A stretch of DNA of 64,000 bases. Source: Capricornis sumatraensis (taxonomy: Eukaryota > Chordata > Mammalia > Artiodactyla > Bovidae). The stretch covers positions 124,696,001 through 124,760,000 of the forward strand of contig NC_091071.1 of the NCBI RefSeq assembly GCF_032405125.1, given 5' to 3'. Shown here one piece after another: positions 10,091-21,814 of this stretch (position 1 is its first letter; every line of letters begins with the position of its first letter). Below the pieces are notes generated by a model. The model was not told the DNA's origin, searched no databases, and saw only the letters and a program-made list of their open reading frames with translations. The position numbers and the translations under genes are program-made.

Positions 10091-12019
10091 ACCTATAGCT
10101 GAGCAAGATAGGAAGTTATGAGGAAGATGCTAAGATCAAGGTTCACATGCAAATGATTATCAAGGAAGTTCTTAAATAAGAAACCAGTCAGGGAGTGGAG
10201 GCCATAGAATAAGGAGAGGAACTCAGGTGTGTAAATGACATTGCATAGTTTATTCTGTCTCAAGTCACGTGATCTGGGCTTTCATACTCCTCCTCCTCTA
10301 TCAGTCAGAAGCTGACTACCTGTTGCCCTGGGGAGACAGGGAAGAACATCAACTTCCTCCCCTCCCATTCCCCATTTCTGGCTCCCAGTGCATCCTGCCT
10401 AAGAGGTTGTTGTAGCTCAAGGACAGTTCTCTGTAGAAGGTCCAGAAGTTATGCTAAAGTTAATTGTGCAGAAGTTAGGGCAGGGGGTGGGGGTGGGTAG
10501 GGGAGTGGACAGATACAACAAGGGAATCCAGGGAATCTAGGTGGAGTGTTGATGGTATCTGCAACAATTGTCTTGATGTGATGTTAGGGGTTTAATAGCC
10601 TGAGGCATCATCTTGCATGAGATAGAAATGACCAATTATGATCAGTTAAGCAAGTAGATAAATACAGCCAGGAATGAATAAATATTCTTTCCTCAAACTA
10701 CTCGTTCCAATAAACTTCTTATACTTTTTATATAAAACAGTTGCTTTATTGCCAAGATTAGCCAAAGGGAAATATAGGTGATTTATAGGCAAACAGGTGA
10801 GGAGCTGATTTGTTCAGGAAACTTCAGATTCTATTGAAATCTTAGAATTTGACAAGTCATGTTTATGTGCCACTTGGGTTATGAAACTGTGTGTTTGTTT
10901 TCTCTGGCAGGTCTATTTGGTCAGCCTCCACTCCTGCCCTACCTTGTACAGTCATACATAGCTCCCTTCTTTGCTAGAATGTGTTGAACTTAAGATATTT
11001 TACGTTAATGACATCCTGTGAGGCAGCAGGGCCAATTGTTTCCGAAATGAGCAAAGTGAAGTTAGACCCTTTCTTTCTCAAATTTAACAGCATATCACAG
11101 TCACTCATGAGAGTTATGTAAACTGTTGCTTGGCATGCCTGGAGGTGGAGAGTGATCCCTGTTTTTATAAAAACCTCCCAAGGTGATCCTGAAGTACAGC
11201 CAGATGTGGGAACACTGAGATTAAGTGACCTTCCCAGGTTCCTGAGGAAAGTAAGAAAACACATCCAGGCCATTAATTTATTTCTTAATCATCCACCCAC
11301 CTATTTACTGAGCATTTCAACTTATGACAAGCATTCTGCTAAATATTGCATCAGTGAAGACAGTTATAATCCCCTTGGCCTCATAAAAGATCATGATCTG
11401 GGGAAGGGCTTAGAGTGTAAAGTAGGAGCAGTTGGGTATTGCAGCACACAGTTCCCTGGAGGCCATTCAAAGTTGGGCAGACAAAGCCTGCAATGAACTT
11501 GGGAATGAGACAGACACTGAACTAAGAATTCCAAATATGATAAACCTTATAAATTAGAGCTTTAGTGTATTTAGGGAATAATAATGTCAATCATCTTCAC
11601 CTATAGGTGTATCTCTGGTCATTTGGGGGCACTGGCACTTTCCTGTGAAGACAATCAAACCTGCTAACTGGCTATATATTTATATCAATTGCTCTCTTTC
11701 ATTAAAATATTACAGAAGCTACGGGTTGGCTGCTGCACAGAGGTGACCCTGACCATTTGATCTCAAATTCCACAAGCCAGATTAAACTCCATATTGTGGC
11801 TTTTTGTTTTTCAGTTAACTAAGCCAAAGACAGTCCTACAGAGAACTTGCCAAGAGTCCAAAGAGATATACAATTCATCTTTTATTACCCATCTTCTTCT
11901 AATGATTCAGTAGAGGACTAGAGGACTTTCTCAAAGATAAGACAGGTAAACAAATGGCACTTGGTGAAGTTGAACCACAGATTTTAAGGTTTTAAGTTCT
12001 TTAAACAAGTTTCCATCCA
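10091..12019. other. Intergenic, no gene; faint L2-like patch
   Basis: No coding signature is seen. At about 11285-11415 the run CACCTATTTACTGAGCATTTC followed by AAGCATTCTGCTAAATATTG looks like an old L2/MIR-type phrase. The frame at 11152-11496 crosses this patch and has no recognisable domain. The rest is undistinguished. Confidence 0.4.
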
Positions 12020-12444
12020 TCTCACATGTATGGATGTGAGAGCTGGACCATAAAGAAGGCTGAGTGCTAAAGAATTAATGCTTTTGAACTTTGGTGTTAG
12101 AGAAGACTCTTGAGAGTCCCTTGGACTACAAGGAGGTCAAACCAGTCAATCCTAAAGAAAATCAATCCTGAATATCCATTGAAAGGACTGACGCTGAAGC
12201 TGAAGCTCCAATACTTTGGCCACCTGACGTGAAGAGTTGACTCACTGGAAAAGACCCTGATGCTGGGAAAGACTGAAGGGAAAGGAAGAGGGCAGCATAG
12301 GATGAGATGGTTGGATGGCATCACCAACTCAATGGAAATGAGTTTGATTAAATTCCAGGAGCTGGTGAAGGACAGGAAAGCCTGGCATGCTGCAGTCCCT
12401 CAGGTCACAAAGAGTTGGCCATGACTGAGCGACTGAACAACAAC
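12020..12444 (+). mobile_element. BovB LINE, 3' fragment
   Basis: Starts within the C-terminal ORF2 (TGTATGGATGTGAGAGCTGG) and runs through GGATGAGATGGTTGGATGG to GAGCGACTGAACAACAACAG. It is diverged and contains no intact frame. I see no clear target-site duplication. Confidence 0.85.
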
Positions 12445-13325
12445 AGGTAAGCATTCTCCCAAAGCAAGTGTGGGCCATTTGTCTGAATCCTGTAGCAGAG
12501 AACGTGGTGAGGGCAATGGAATAGAATTCCTCTTGCATGAGGACTGGAGAATAAAGGCTTTGCTGGATCAGGGCAGCTCCATGGAAAGTTCAGGGAAGAG
12601 ATGAGGGGACTTGACTCTGGCATGCTTTCCTCTACACAGCAGCTGACAAGACATAAATTTGCCCCATAGAGTTGAGCTCTATTGGTGTTTAAAAATATAA
12701 CCTATTTCTGCAGTGTATCCTTAGCATACTTTTAGCAAGCCTCAAGATTATTTTAAAGAATGATTTAGTCTTCCTAACTCTATTCTTATAGACCTTTGCT
12801 GTTCTGATTGTCGAATTGTCTCTTTTTTTCATGCTGAATTCATCAAATTCTTCCTGACAATCATGTCAATTTCTTTAAATTCTTCTCATTTTTCTTCCTT
12901 TTTGGTATTATTTATGATCTCATTTGGGGTGTGTGTGGGGTGGTACAGAGTTGGTTAAGATTTAAATTTCAAAGTGTTTCCCTAAAGACAGTATAAGATC
13001 AACAAAGCAAGTAATTAAACTGAGTAGGTGCTGACTGTGGATGAAGCGAATGCCAAGTTGTTAGCACAGCAAGTCATTAAGCAAAGTGACTGCTAAACTC
13101 AATAAAGGAAGATGTGCCTTGGATAAGCTAACCTGGGATAATCTGATAAACGAGTTGACTGCATTAGGCAAACTTTCAACTGGTGAAAAGGTTAAAGACA
13201 AAAGATAATCTGGCACTAAACAACCTTTCAGAGTTGGAGAACTGGAGATCAGAAGATCTCAAAAGATCATCAGGTCCAAGCCCTGTTCTTAAATATATGA
13301 TTAACTGACTCCTCTGGGCTATATT
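12445..13325. other. Intergenic, no gene seen
   Basis: AT-rich sequence without a recognised repeat or splice-flanked open frame. The minus-strand frames between 12329 and 12623 partly translate the adjoining BovB tail. Confidence 0.4.
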
Positions 13326-13464
13326 GGTTTGATGGCATCACCGACTTGATGGACATGAGTTTGAGTAAGCTCTGGGAGTTGGTGATGGACAGGGAAGCCT
13401 GGCATGCTGCAGCCCATGGGGTCGCAAAGAGTTGGACATGGCTGAGTGACTGAAGTGAACTGAA
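13326..13464 (+). mobile_element. BovB 3' tail with target-site duplication
   Basis: Only the last 139 bases of BovB are present (TTTGATGGCATCACCGACTT to TGAAGTGAACTGAA). Imperfect flanking repeats CTGGGCTATATT (13314-13325) and CTGGGCTATGTT (13465-13476) mark a genuine, heavily 5'-truncated insertion. Confidence 0.9.
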
Positions 13465-13704
13465 CTGGGCTATGTTCCTGCCAACTCTAGTTTTCAAAGT
13501 TAATCAGAATATACACGAAACTTATTTCTTAAAAATGGCTAATATTGTAAATGGTTCTTCCTTGTGTCCAGATGAAGGTTCTCCCTCATTTCAGATGTTT
13601 TCTTTGGTCAAATTTCTGGCCTCTTGAAGGAATTGCTTATCATATTTGTCATTAAAGGGATTAAATTTACAGACTCTAGAGTCAGGTTGTCTTGGGCCCA
13701 CAGC

Positions 13705-13885
13705 TTCTCTGCCTCTTCCTTAAACTACCTGAGTTTCTTCATTGTAAAAATGAAAATGCTAACAATTAGCTACCTCAGAGAACTGCTATGAGGATTAAAT
13801 GAAATAATGTTTTTAAAGTTCTTGACTACTACTGGTATATGCAAAGTATTCAATAATAATGATAATTGTTATTAAATGCTCCTTA
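13705..13885 (+). mobile_element. MIR SINE remnant
   Basis: The MIR order is preserved: ACTACCTGAGTTTCTTCATTG, ACTGCTATGAGGATTAAATG, then a decayed tail with CAAAGTATTCAATAATAATG. The divergence is typical of this old family. Confidence 0.65.
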
Positions 13886-14224
13886 TATTTGAAGATGGTA
13901 ATTGAACCAATCCATTCATCTTCTAAGCATCAAAAAATTCAGTTTCCCTTTTGACAGCTTCAAAATTGCCTCACTTTTTTTTTCTGGACAATCAATCTGA
14001 GGCTATTTAACATCATGGTCGATTCCCCTATACCCTCAAAAAACTAAGAAATTTACTATATTGCATCATGTGTTTTTATAATGGTGACCTTGAATCTTTA
14101 AAGGAAATATCATATGATATTCAGCACTTTGAAATTCTTAATTTGAAGGCATCAAGCAAGATCCATATTACTTTTCTGTTTTAAACCAATCCTTAAAAGA
14201 ATCAGCCACATTCTGAAAAAAGTG

Positions 14225-15130
14225 ATGAAAAGTAATAGACATGCTCTTTGCTCTTATAGTGCTCACAATCTGGCAGGAGAGGCAGATATTAATAAAGCAG
14301 TAATAAAGAATGAGGATGTAATTAATAAGTGAGATAAGTACTATAAAGATATGAAGCATGTTTCTGTGTGACTATATTAAATAGAAGCCTGACCTCACCA
14401 AGTTTCCCTGAGGAGGTTAACTCTAGAACCAAGACCAAAGCAGTCAGTAAGAGCCTGGAGCCAAGTGAAGGGGGCAGTTAGGCTATTTGAAGCAGCTGTG
14501 GGAGGGAGCTGCTTTGCTTGAAGGGGCCTGTGGTGAAGGTGGGTGGTGGGGAGAGGATGGGGGGAAAAATGAGGATCAGAAAGAAAGGCAGTGTGGCTGG
14601 GGTGCTGACAGCAAGGAGAGGAGTACCACTAGGCAAGGCCGGAAGAGACAGGCCAGTTCCTGCAGGCCCTCTCAGGCCTTGCTGAGGATCGCTGTCCTTA
14701 TCTACAGAGTAGTGGGAAGTCACTGAAGATTCTCAGCAGATTGTGTAGAACAAGATCTGACCTGCCTTTGGCAAAGGTGACTATGACTGCAGTGTGGGAA
14801 ACGGACAGGTAAGGGGGCTGAAAATGTTGCAGGGAGATCAGTAAGGAGGCAACAGGAGAAGTGTGAGTGAGATGTACTGGTGATTTGAATGGGTGTTTTC
14901 ACAGGACAGATGGGAAGAAATGGACTCATGTTATAAATATTTAATAGGCAGGACTTGTTGATAGTTACCATGGGGGCTGAGGAGGAAAAAAGAGTTAAAA
15001 CGACTCCTGTGTTTCTGACGTGAGTAACTGAAAGAATGAGGTACCGCTTACTAAGATGATGAACGCTGTAAGAGAACCTAGTTTGGGTGTTAGATTATTA
15101 TGAATTTTGCCTTAGACATGTTGAATTTTA
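14225..15130 (-). mobile_element. L2-type LINE remnant
   Basis: Read on the minus strand, the block resembles the L2 coding and 3' region; on the plus strand its landmarks are AACAAGATCTGACCTGCC, GGGAAGTCACTGAAG and GCCTTAGACATGTTGAATTT. The first 240 bases (CACAATCTGGCAGGAGAGGC) may be a separate old element in the opposite sense. Both frames over 14478-14726 are fortuitous. Confidence 0.45.
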
Positions 15131-16508
15131 TATAATTAGAAGATTTCCAATGAGCATGGAATTCAAACAAAAGATGGGAAGTCCTGATGGACACTGAGTC
15201 CAGCTATGTTTATCTAACATAGCTCTTGGGTGGCTGTGTTTTTGTTTCCTGGGTTTAGCATCTGTCTTTCTAGAGTAGTTAGAACACATCTTGCAAATTT
15301 TTCTGTAACTCATTGATAATGGCTTAGGATCTGGGTCAGTCCAGTTAAAGATGTCAGATTGAACATAAACATTCAAATCCCTTCCTTCTTTTGCCCAGTT
15401 AAGAAAACAACAGAATGATTTTTAACAAAACATAAATGCACAAGGACAAAGAGAATAGGATAGGAGACAGCAGCAATAAAATTAAAAAAAAAAACAAACT
15501 AGGAAGCAGAGAAACAAGTACTAACTGAATTAGGACTGTCAAGAAAGCTGAATCTTAAACTTAATGATAACCAATCCAATTTACAATATAGAGCCCTAAA
15601 AAATTGGAGTAACAGATACTTTAATAAGTGAGAATGAGAGTGGTGATTACACAGGGGATTTGGTGGAAAGTCTTTTTAAGAAGCTGGTAGATCAGATTCC
15701 TAATTCCCTACTCCTATTCCTTGCAGGCAAGAGACTGATTCTTCTCATTCAGTACGAAACTGAAGGCTTATTCCCATGCCAAGAACTAACCGGGGTACTC
15801 TAGACTGAGATTACCAGGAAAGGAAGAGGACTACTATATTGGAGACTGGGGAATTAAGTGTAAATAATTAAACTGTGTGTTGAGACTTCCTCAATCTTCT
15901 TCCTCCACTTGGTTCCAAGAACACTGTTAGCCAGGCATATGTTTTCCTGGCAAAAGGCTGGAAGAATCCTCTGGGTAATCTAATCAGCCTAAGAGAAAAA
16001 ATACTGACATGGGTCCTGTATGTTGGCCTATGTTACATCATCCTGTAGTAAATTCAGTAGAGAATCCCCTTTCACATGCAGCACATCCTCTTTTCAGTGC
16101 CCTGTTCTTAAAATAAAACTTGACAGCCAGTGATCACCATATATTTGAGGAATGCCTATTAATGCAAGCTACAGACCAAAACAAACAGAAGAAAGCAACT
16201 TGAAGGAAACAAACTCTGTCAATAGAAAATTTAGAAAATGAACTATCTTGTCTTCAGAGAGATAAGAGAAGATATGAAACAATAACAGGGTTGTCTATAA
16301 AAGGAACAGTCAATAAACTCAAAAGGAACTTAGATATTAAAAAATATGACATTAGAAACGAGAAATTCAATATAAGGGCTAAAAGATAAAGTTAAGGTAT
16401 TCTCCCAAGAAGTAGAAAAGAAGAAAAGACTAACATACAGATAGTAGGAGAGAAAAGATGAAAATTAAGGAGAAGTCTAGGAGGTCCAATATCTAGTAAT
16501 AGGGTTAC
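15131..16508 (+). other. Intergenic; decayed L1M/HAL1-like sequence near the end
   Basis: No gene seen. From about 16140 the A-rich purine-heavy sequence (AGGAGGTCCAATATCTAGT, then GGGTTACTGAAAG) resembles the 5' part of old L1 elements. It is cut by the BovB insertion at 16518 and may continue briefly after 20471. Confidence 0.35.
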
Positions 16509-16517
16509 TGAAAGAAC

Positions 16518-17480
16518 CCCGTGGGAACTGAGCCAGAACTGTGTTTGCGTGTCTCCTCTGGAGGTATGGGTCAGCTGTGGACTCCTGCAGGGGCAGGGGC
16601 TCTGGGTGCAGTTGACCTGGGTATGGCATAAGGCCTCTTGGAGGAGGTCATCATCAACCCCACCCTAGAGCCGCCAGAACTTACACAGGACAGGGGAAGT
16701 GACTCTTGGAGGACACAAACAAAAGCTTATTTGCACCAGGATCCAGGAGAAAGGAGCAGTGACCCCGCATGAGACTGACCCAGACTTGCCCATGAGAGTC
16801 CAGCAGTCTTCGGCAGAGGTGTGGGTCAGCGGTGGCCTACTGCAGGGTAGGGCACACTGCGTGCAGCAGTGCAAGAATGGGACCTTTTGAAGGAGGTCCC
16901 CATTATCTCCATTACCTCCACCACAGTTTGGCCTCAGGTCAAACAACAGAGAGGGAGCACAGCCCTGCCCATCAACAGAAAATTGGATTAACGATTTACC
17001 GAGCATGGCCCCATCCATCAGAACAAGACCATTTCCCCTTCAGTCACGCTCTGCCATCAGGAAGCTTCTATGAACCTCTCATCCTTCTCCATCAGTGGGC
17101 ACACAGAATGAAAATCACAATCACAGAAAACTGACCAATTTGATCACATGGACCACAGCCTTGTCTAACTCAATGAAACTATGAGCCATGCAGTGTAGGG
17201 CCACCCAAGATGGACAGGTCATGGTGGAGAGTTCTGACAAAACATGGTCCACTGGAGAAGGGAATGGCAAACCACTTCAGCATTCCTGCCTTGAGAACCC
17301 CATGAACAGTATGAAAAGGCAAAAAGATAAGATACTGACAGATGAACTCCCCAGGTCAGTAGGTGCCCAATATGCTACTGGAGATCAGTGGAGAAATAAC
17401 TCAAAAGAATGAAGAGATGGAGCCAAAGGTAAAACAGCACCCAGTTGTGGATGTGACTGGTGATGGAAGTAAAGTCTGAT
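16518..17480 (+). repeat. BovB 5' region with imperfect repeated units
   Basis: Two related blocks start at GGGTCAGCTGTGG (16568) and GGGTCAGCGGTGG (16823), 255 bases apart. Each is followed by a CTGCAGGG phrase, a GGGTGCAG/TGCGTGCAG phrase and a CTTxxxGGAGGAGGTC or TGAAGGAGGTC phrase. The layout resembles 5' monomers of LINE promoters. After them comes the usual BovB leader (GAGCCATGCAGTGTAGGGCC). Confidence 0.6.
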
Positions 17481-17487
17481 GTTGTAA

Positions 17488-18340
17488 AGAGGAATATTGC
17501 ATAGGAACCTGGAATGTCAGGTCCATGAATCAGGGCAAATTGGAAGTGGTCAAACAGGAGATGGCAAGGGTGAACATCGACATTTTAGGAATCAGTGAAC
17601 TAAAATGGACTGGAATAGGTGAATTTAACTCAGATGACAATTATATCTACTACTGTGGGCAAAAGTCCCTTAGAAGAAATGGAGTAGCCATCATAGTCAA
17701 CAAAACAGTCGAAATGCAGTATTTGGATGTAATCTCAAAAACAACACAATGATCTATATTCGTTTCCAAGGCAAACCATTCAATGTCACAGTAATCCAAG
17801 TCTATGCCCAAAAGAGTAATGCAGAAGAAACTGAAGTTGAACAGTCCTATGAAGACCTAAAAGATCTTCTAGAACTAACACCCCAAAGAGATGTTCTTTT
17901 CATGATAGGGGACTGGAATGCAAAAGTAGGAAGTCCAGATATACGTGGAGTAACAGGCAAATTTGGCCTTAGAGCACAAAACGAAGGAGGTCAAAGGCTG
18001 ACAGAGTTTTGCAAAGAGAATGCACTGGTCATAGCAAACTCCTCTTCCAACAACACAAGAGAAGACTCTACACATGGACATCACCAGATGGTCAATACCA
18101 AAATCAGATTGATTATATTCTTTGCAGCCAAAGATGGAGAAGCTCTATACAGTCAGCAAAAACAAGACCAGGAGCTGACTGTGGCTCAGCTCATGAGCTC
18201 CTTATTGCCAAATTCAGACTTAAATTGAAGAAAGTAGGGAAAACCACTAGACCATTCAGGTATGACCTAAATCAAATCCCTTATGATTATACAGTAGAAG
18301 TGAGAAATAGATTCAAGGCATTAGATCTGAGTGCCTGAAG
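17488..18340 (+). pseudogene. BovB ORF2 endonuclease domain, broken
   Basis: An APE-type endonuclease is recognisable from GTWNVRSMNQGKLEV through DILGISELKWTG, RRNGVAIIVNK and GDWNAKVGS to RRLYTWTSPDGQYQNQIDYI. The coding sequence shifts frame near 17752 and again near 18050. The C-terminal catalytic signature of this fold, normally Ser-Asp-His, reads GSAHELL here, so the Asp is replaced by Ala. In intact elements this domain nicks target DNA to prime reverse transcription. This copy is dead on both counts. Confidence 0.9.
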
Positions 18341-18615
18341 AACTATGGATGGAAGTTTGTGATACTGTACAGGAGGCAGTGATCAAGACCATCCCCAAGA
18401 AAAAGAAATGCAAAAAGGCAAAGTGGCTGTCTGAGGAGGCCTTACAAATAGTTGAGAAAAGAAAAGATGCAAAAGGCAAAGGAGAAAAGGAAAGATATAC
18501 CCATTTGAATGCAGAGTTCCAAAGAATAGCAAGGAGAGATAAGAAAGCCTTCCTCAGTGATCAATGCAAAGAAATAGAGGAAAACAATAGGATAGGAAAG
18601 ACTAGAGATCTCTTC

Positions 18616-18809
18616 TCTGGTGGCTCAGATGGTAAAGTGTCTGTCTACAATGCAGGAGACCTGAGTTTGATCCCTGGATCGGGAAGTTCCCTGGAGAAGG
18701 AAAAGGCAACCCACTCCAGTACTTTTGCCTAGAAAATCCCATGGATGGAGGAACCTGGTGTCCATGGGGTCGCAAAGAGTTGGACACGACTGAGCGACTT
18801 CACTCACTC
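18616..18809 (+). mobile_element. Bov-tA SINE inside BovB
   Basis: A full Bov-tA (TCTGGTGGCTCAGATGGT head, GACACGACTGAGCGACTTC tail) splits the BovB ORF2 between endonuclease and reverse transcriptase. A perfect 12-bp duplication AGAGATCTCTTC lies at 18604-18615 and 18810-18821. Confidence 0.95.
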
Positions 18810-18821
18810 AGAGATCTCTTC

Positions 18822-20090
18822 AAGAAAATTAGAGATACATCTCCTACAAAGATGTGCACAATAAAGGACAGAAATGGTATGGACCTAATAGAAGCAGAAA
18901 TATTAAGAAGAGGTGGCAAGAATACACAGAAGAATTATACAAAAAAGATCTTCATGACCCAGATAACCATGATGGTGTGATCACTCACCTAGAGCCAGAC
19001 ATCCTGGAATGTGAAGTCAAGTGGGCCTTAGGAAGCGTCACTACAAACAAAGCTAGTGGAGGTGATGAAATTCCAGTGGAGCTACTTCAAATCCTAAAAG
19101 ATGATGCTGTTAAAGTGCTTCATTCAATATGCCAGCAAATTTGGAATACTCAACAGTGGCCACAGGACTGGAAAAGATCAATTTTCATTCCAGTCCCAAA
19201 GAAAGGCAATGCCAAAGAATGCTCAAACTGCTGCACAATAGCACTCATCTCACATGCTAGCAAAGTAATGCTCAAAATTCTCTAAGCCAGGCTTCAACAG
19301 TATGTGAACTGTGAACTTTCAGATGTTCAAGCTGGATTTAGAAAAGGCAGAGGAACCAGAGGTCAAATTTCTAACATCCGATGGATTTTGGGAAAAGCAA
19401 GAGAGTTCCAGAAAAACATCTACTTCTGCTTTATTGACTATGCCAAAGACTTTGACTGTATGGATCACAACAAACTATGGAAAATTCTTAAAGAGATGGA
19501 AATACTAAACTACCTGACCTGCCTCCTGAGAAATCTGTATGCAGGTCAAGAAGCAACAGCTAGAAGTGGACATGGAACAACAGACTGGTTCCAAATCGGG
19601 AAAGGAGTACGTCAAAGCTGTATGTTGTAACCCTGCTTGTGTAAATTATATGCAGAGTACATTATGCAAAATGCTGGGCTGGATGAAACACAAGCTGGAA
19701 TCAAGATTGCTGGCAGAAATATCAATAAGCTCAGATATGCAGATGACACCACCCTTATGGCAGAAAGTGAAGAAGAACTAAAGGGCCTCTTGATGAAAGT
19801 GAAAGAGTGAAAAAGTTGGCTTAAGACTCAACATTCAGAAAACTAAGATCATGGCATCTGGTCCCATCACTTCATGGCAAATAGATGGGGAAACAATGGA
19901 AACAGTGTCAGACTTTATTTTTGGGGGTTCCAAAATACTGTAAGTGGTGATTGCAGCCATGAAATTAAAAGATGTTTGCGCCTTAGAAGGAAAGTAATGA
20001 CCAACCTAGACAGCATATTAAAAACCAGAGACATTACTTTGCCAACAAAGGTCTGTCTATCAAAGCTGTGGTTTTTCAAGTAGTCATGTG
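18822..20090 (+). pseudogene. BovB ORF2 reverse-transcriptase domain, broken
   Basis: RT motifs in order: ECEVKWALGSVTTNKASGGD, PKKGNAKECSNCCTIALISH, QAGFRKGRGTRGQ, IYFCFIDYAKDFDCMDHNK and LRYADDTTLMAESEEEL (the catalytic YADD is kept near 19734-19745). Stops occur at about 19285 and 19628, and the frame changes more than once. The usual SNYRTIAL phrase reads SNCCTIAL. It is a fossil with recognisable palm-domain motifs. Confidence 0.9.
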
Positions 20091-20757
20091 TGGATGCAAG
20101 GGTTGGACTATGAAGAAAGCTGAGTGCCGAAGAATTGATGCTTTTGAACTGTGGTGTTGGAGAAGACGCTTGAGAGTCCCTTGGACTGCAAGGAGATCCA
20201 ACCAGTTCATCCTAAAGGAAATCAGTTCTGAATCTTTTGGCCACCTGATGCAAAGAACTGAGTCATTTGAAAAGACCCTGATGCTGGGAAAGATTGAAGG
20301 CAGGAGGAGAAGGGGACGACAGAGGATGAGATGGTTGGGTGGCATCACTGACTCGATGGACCTGAGTTTGAGTTAGTTCCGGGAGTTGGTGATGGTCAGG
20401 GTAGCCTGGTGTGCTGCAGGCCATGGGATCGCAACCAGTCGGATATGACTAAGTGACTGAACTGAACTGAAAAGAACAGAGGATAGTAAATCATAACAAA
20501 CATATTAATGTAAATATCCTGTAATCCCAGTTTCCAAGGTGAAGAATCCATCAACTACCCATAACAATGGGTTAAAAAATGCCCACCTGAAAATATCATG
20601 ATACATTTTCATTGACATAGGATGGCACCTATAATGTTGTCTAGCCCATAGAAGGAACACAATAAACTTGTACTGAGGAATAAACAAAAAATCCAAAACA
20701 AGAGGAACAAGGACATCTAACAGAGAATATTAGATGTAATGAAAATCACAGTATGAC

Positions 20758-21442
20758 TGTCTTAAGTCTGTTCAGGCCACCATAAGAAAATACCACAGAC
20801 TAGGTGGTTTGTAAATAACAAATTTATATCTCACTGTTCTGGAGGCTGGAAAGTCCATGATGAAGGCACTGGGAGATTTGATATCTGGTGTGTGCCCACT
20901 TCCTGGTTCATAGAAGATGCCTTATTGCTCTAACCTTACATGCCAGAAGGGCTTCCCTGATAGCTCAGTTGGTACAGAATCTGCCTGCAATGGAGGAGAC
21001 CCCAGTTCAATTCCTGGGTTGGGAAGATCTGCTGGAGAAGGGATAGGCCACCCACTCCAGTATTCTTCGGCTTCCTTTGAGGCTCAGCTGGTAAAGAATC
21101 TTCCTGCAATGTGGGAGACCTGAGTTTGATCCCTGGGTTGGGAAGATTCCCTGGAGAAGGGAAAGGCTATCCACTTCAATATTCTGGTCTGGAGAATTCC
21201 ATGGGCTGTATAGTTCATGGAGTGGCAAAGAGACATGACTGAGTGACTTTCACTTTCACTTTACATGGCAGAAGGGGCAAGGGAATCTCTCTGGGGTCTC
21301 TTTTATAAGGGCACTAATTCCAGTCAGGAGGGCTCTACCCTCAAGACCTAACCACCATGGAACGGGCCTAATTCCAAATAGTATCACATTGGGCATTAAA
21401 TTTCCACAAATGAATTTTGGAGAGCCACATTCAGGCCATAGC
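20758..21442 (-). mobile_element. MaLR (MLT1/MST-type) solo LTR, split by SINE
   Basis: Reverse LTR of the mammalian MaLR class: CCATAAGAAAATACCACAGAC, CACTGTTCTGGAGGCTGG on the left, and TTATAAGGGCACTAATTCC, TTCCACAAATGAATTTTGG on the right. A dimeric Bov-tA occupies 20950-21260. No internal retroviral genes are present. Confidence 0.75.
20950..21260 (+). mobile_element. Dimeric Bov-tA (tA2-type) SINE
   Basis: Two tRNA-like heads in tandem: GGCTTCCCTGATAGCTCAGT from about 20950 and GGCTTCCTTTGAGGCTCAGC from about 21069, with one BovB-type tail ending ACTTTCACTTTCACTT. Flanking repeats TTACATGCCAGAAG (20936-20949) and TTACATGGCAGAAG (21261-21274) differ at one base. Confidence 0.9.
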
Positions 21443-21814
21443 AGATTACATAGAATGGGCAGAGGGGAAGAGAGCTCACGATGGGAGTGGGGGACGTGGG
21501 AGACAGAGGACTAAATCCTCATTTTCTAGGGTGGAATGACAATAAAAAATGTCTAAAATGTAAAGGCCACAAAGTAAGAATTCAAATATGTTATTTAGCA
21601 ATACAGAGGCAAATTCCTTAAGAATCAGTTGTTTAGGTAGGGAATGACTCTAGACTGTGAGAAATAGGATAGGGAGGTAAGGACCAGGGACTGTTGTTTT
21701 CAAATAAACCTCAAAGAACTCTGATTCTTTAAATTATGTGTATGTATAACTTCAGTAAAAATAAAATATGAATTCGATAAATCAGACCCTGGAAGTGCCC
21801 AAGGGTCCAATTCC
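21443..21814. other. Intergenic, no gene seen
   Basis: Unremarkable sequence between an LTR and a MIR remnant. No repeat or coding signature is visible. Confidence 0.4.

Larger units (their letters stand above)
16518..20470 (+). mobile_element. Near full-length BovB LINE, inactive
   Basis: The only BovB in the window with its 5' region, endonuclease, reverse transcriptase and 3' end all present, about 3.75 kb after subtracting an inserted SINE. Likely target-site duplications flank it (TGAAAGAAC at 16509-16517, TGAAAAGAAC at 20468-20477). The 3' end has the usual AACTGAACTGAA repeat. ORF2 is spread over all three frames with internal stops, and an endonuclease active-site residue is changed, so it cannot be autonomous. 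RTE elements normally encode one protein with an APE-type endonuclease followed by a reverse transcriptase, and BovB machinery is held to mobilise the Bov SINEs. Confidence 0.9.

Noticed and set aside
14478..14726. Overlapping open frames on both strands as a small gene
   Set aside because: The block lies in an L2-like remnant, has biased purine composition, and lacks splice or start context.
17749..18228. 159-codon open frame as a possible host nuclease gene
   Set aside because: It is the BovB endonuclease in one of three shifted frames, continuous with RT sequence downstream.
18616..18680. tRNA-like A-box and B-box as a tRNA gene
   Set aside because: The head is the tRNA-derived part of a Bov-tA SINE, followed by a BovB-type body. 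No acceptor stem pairing is apparent.
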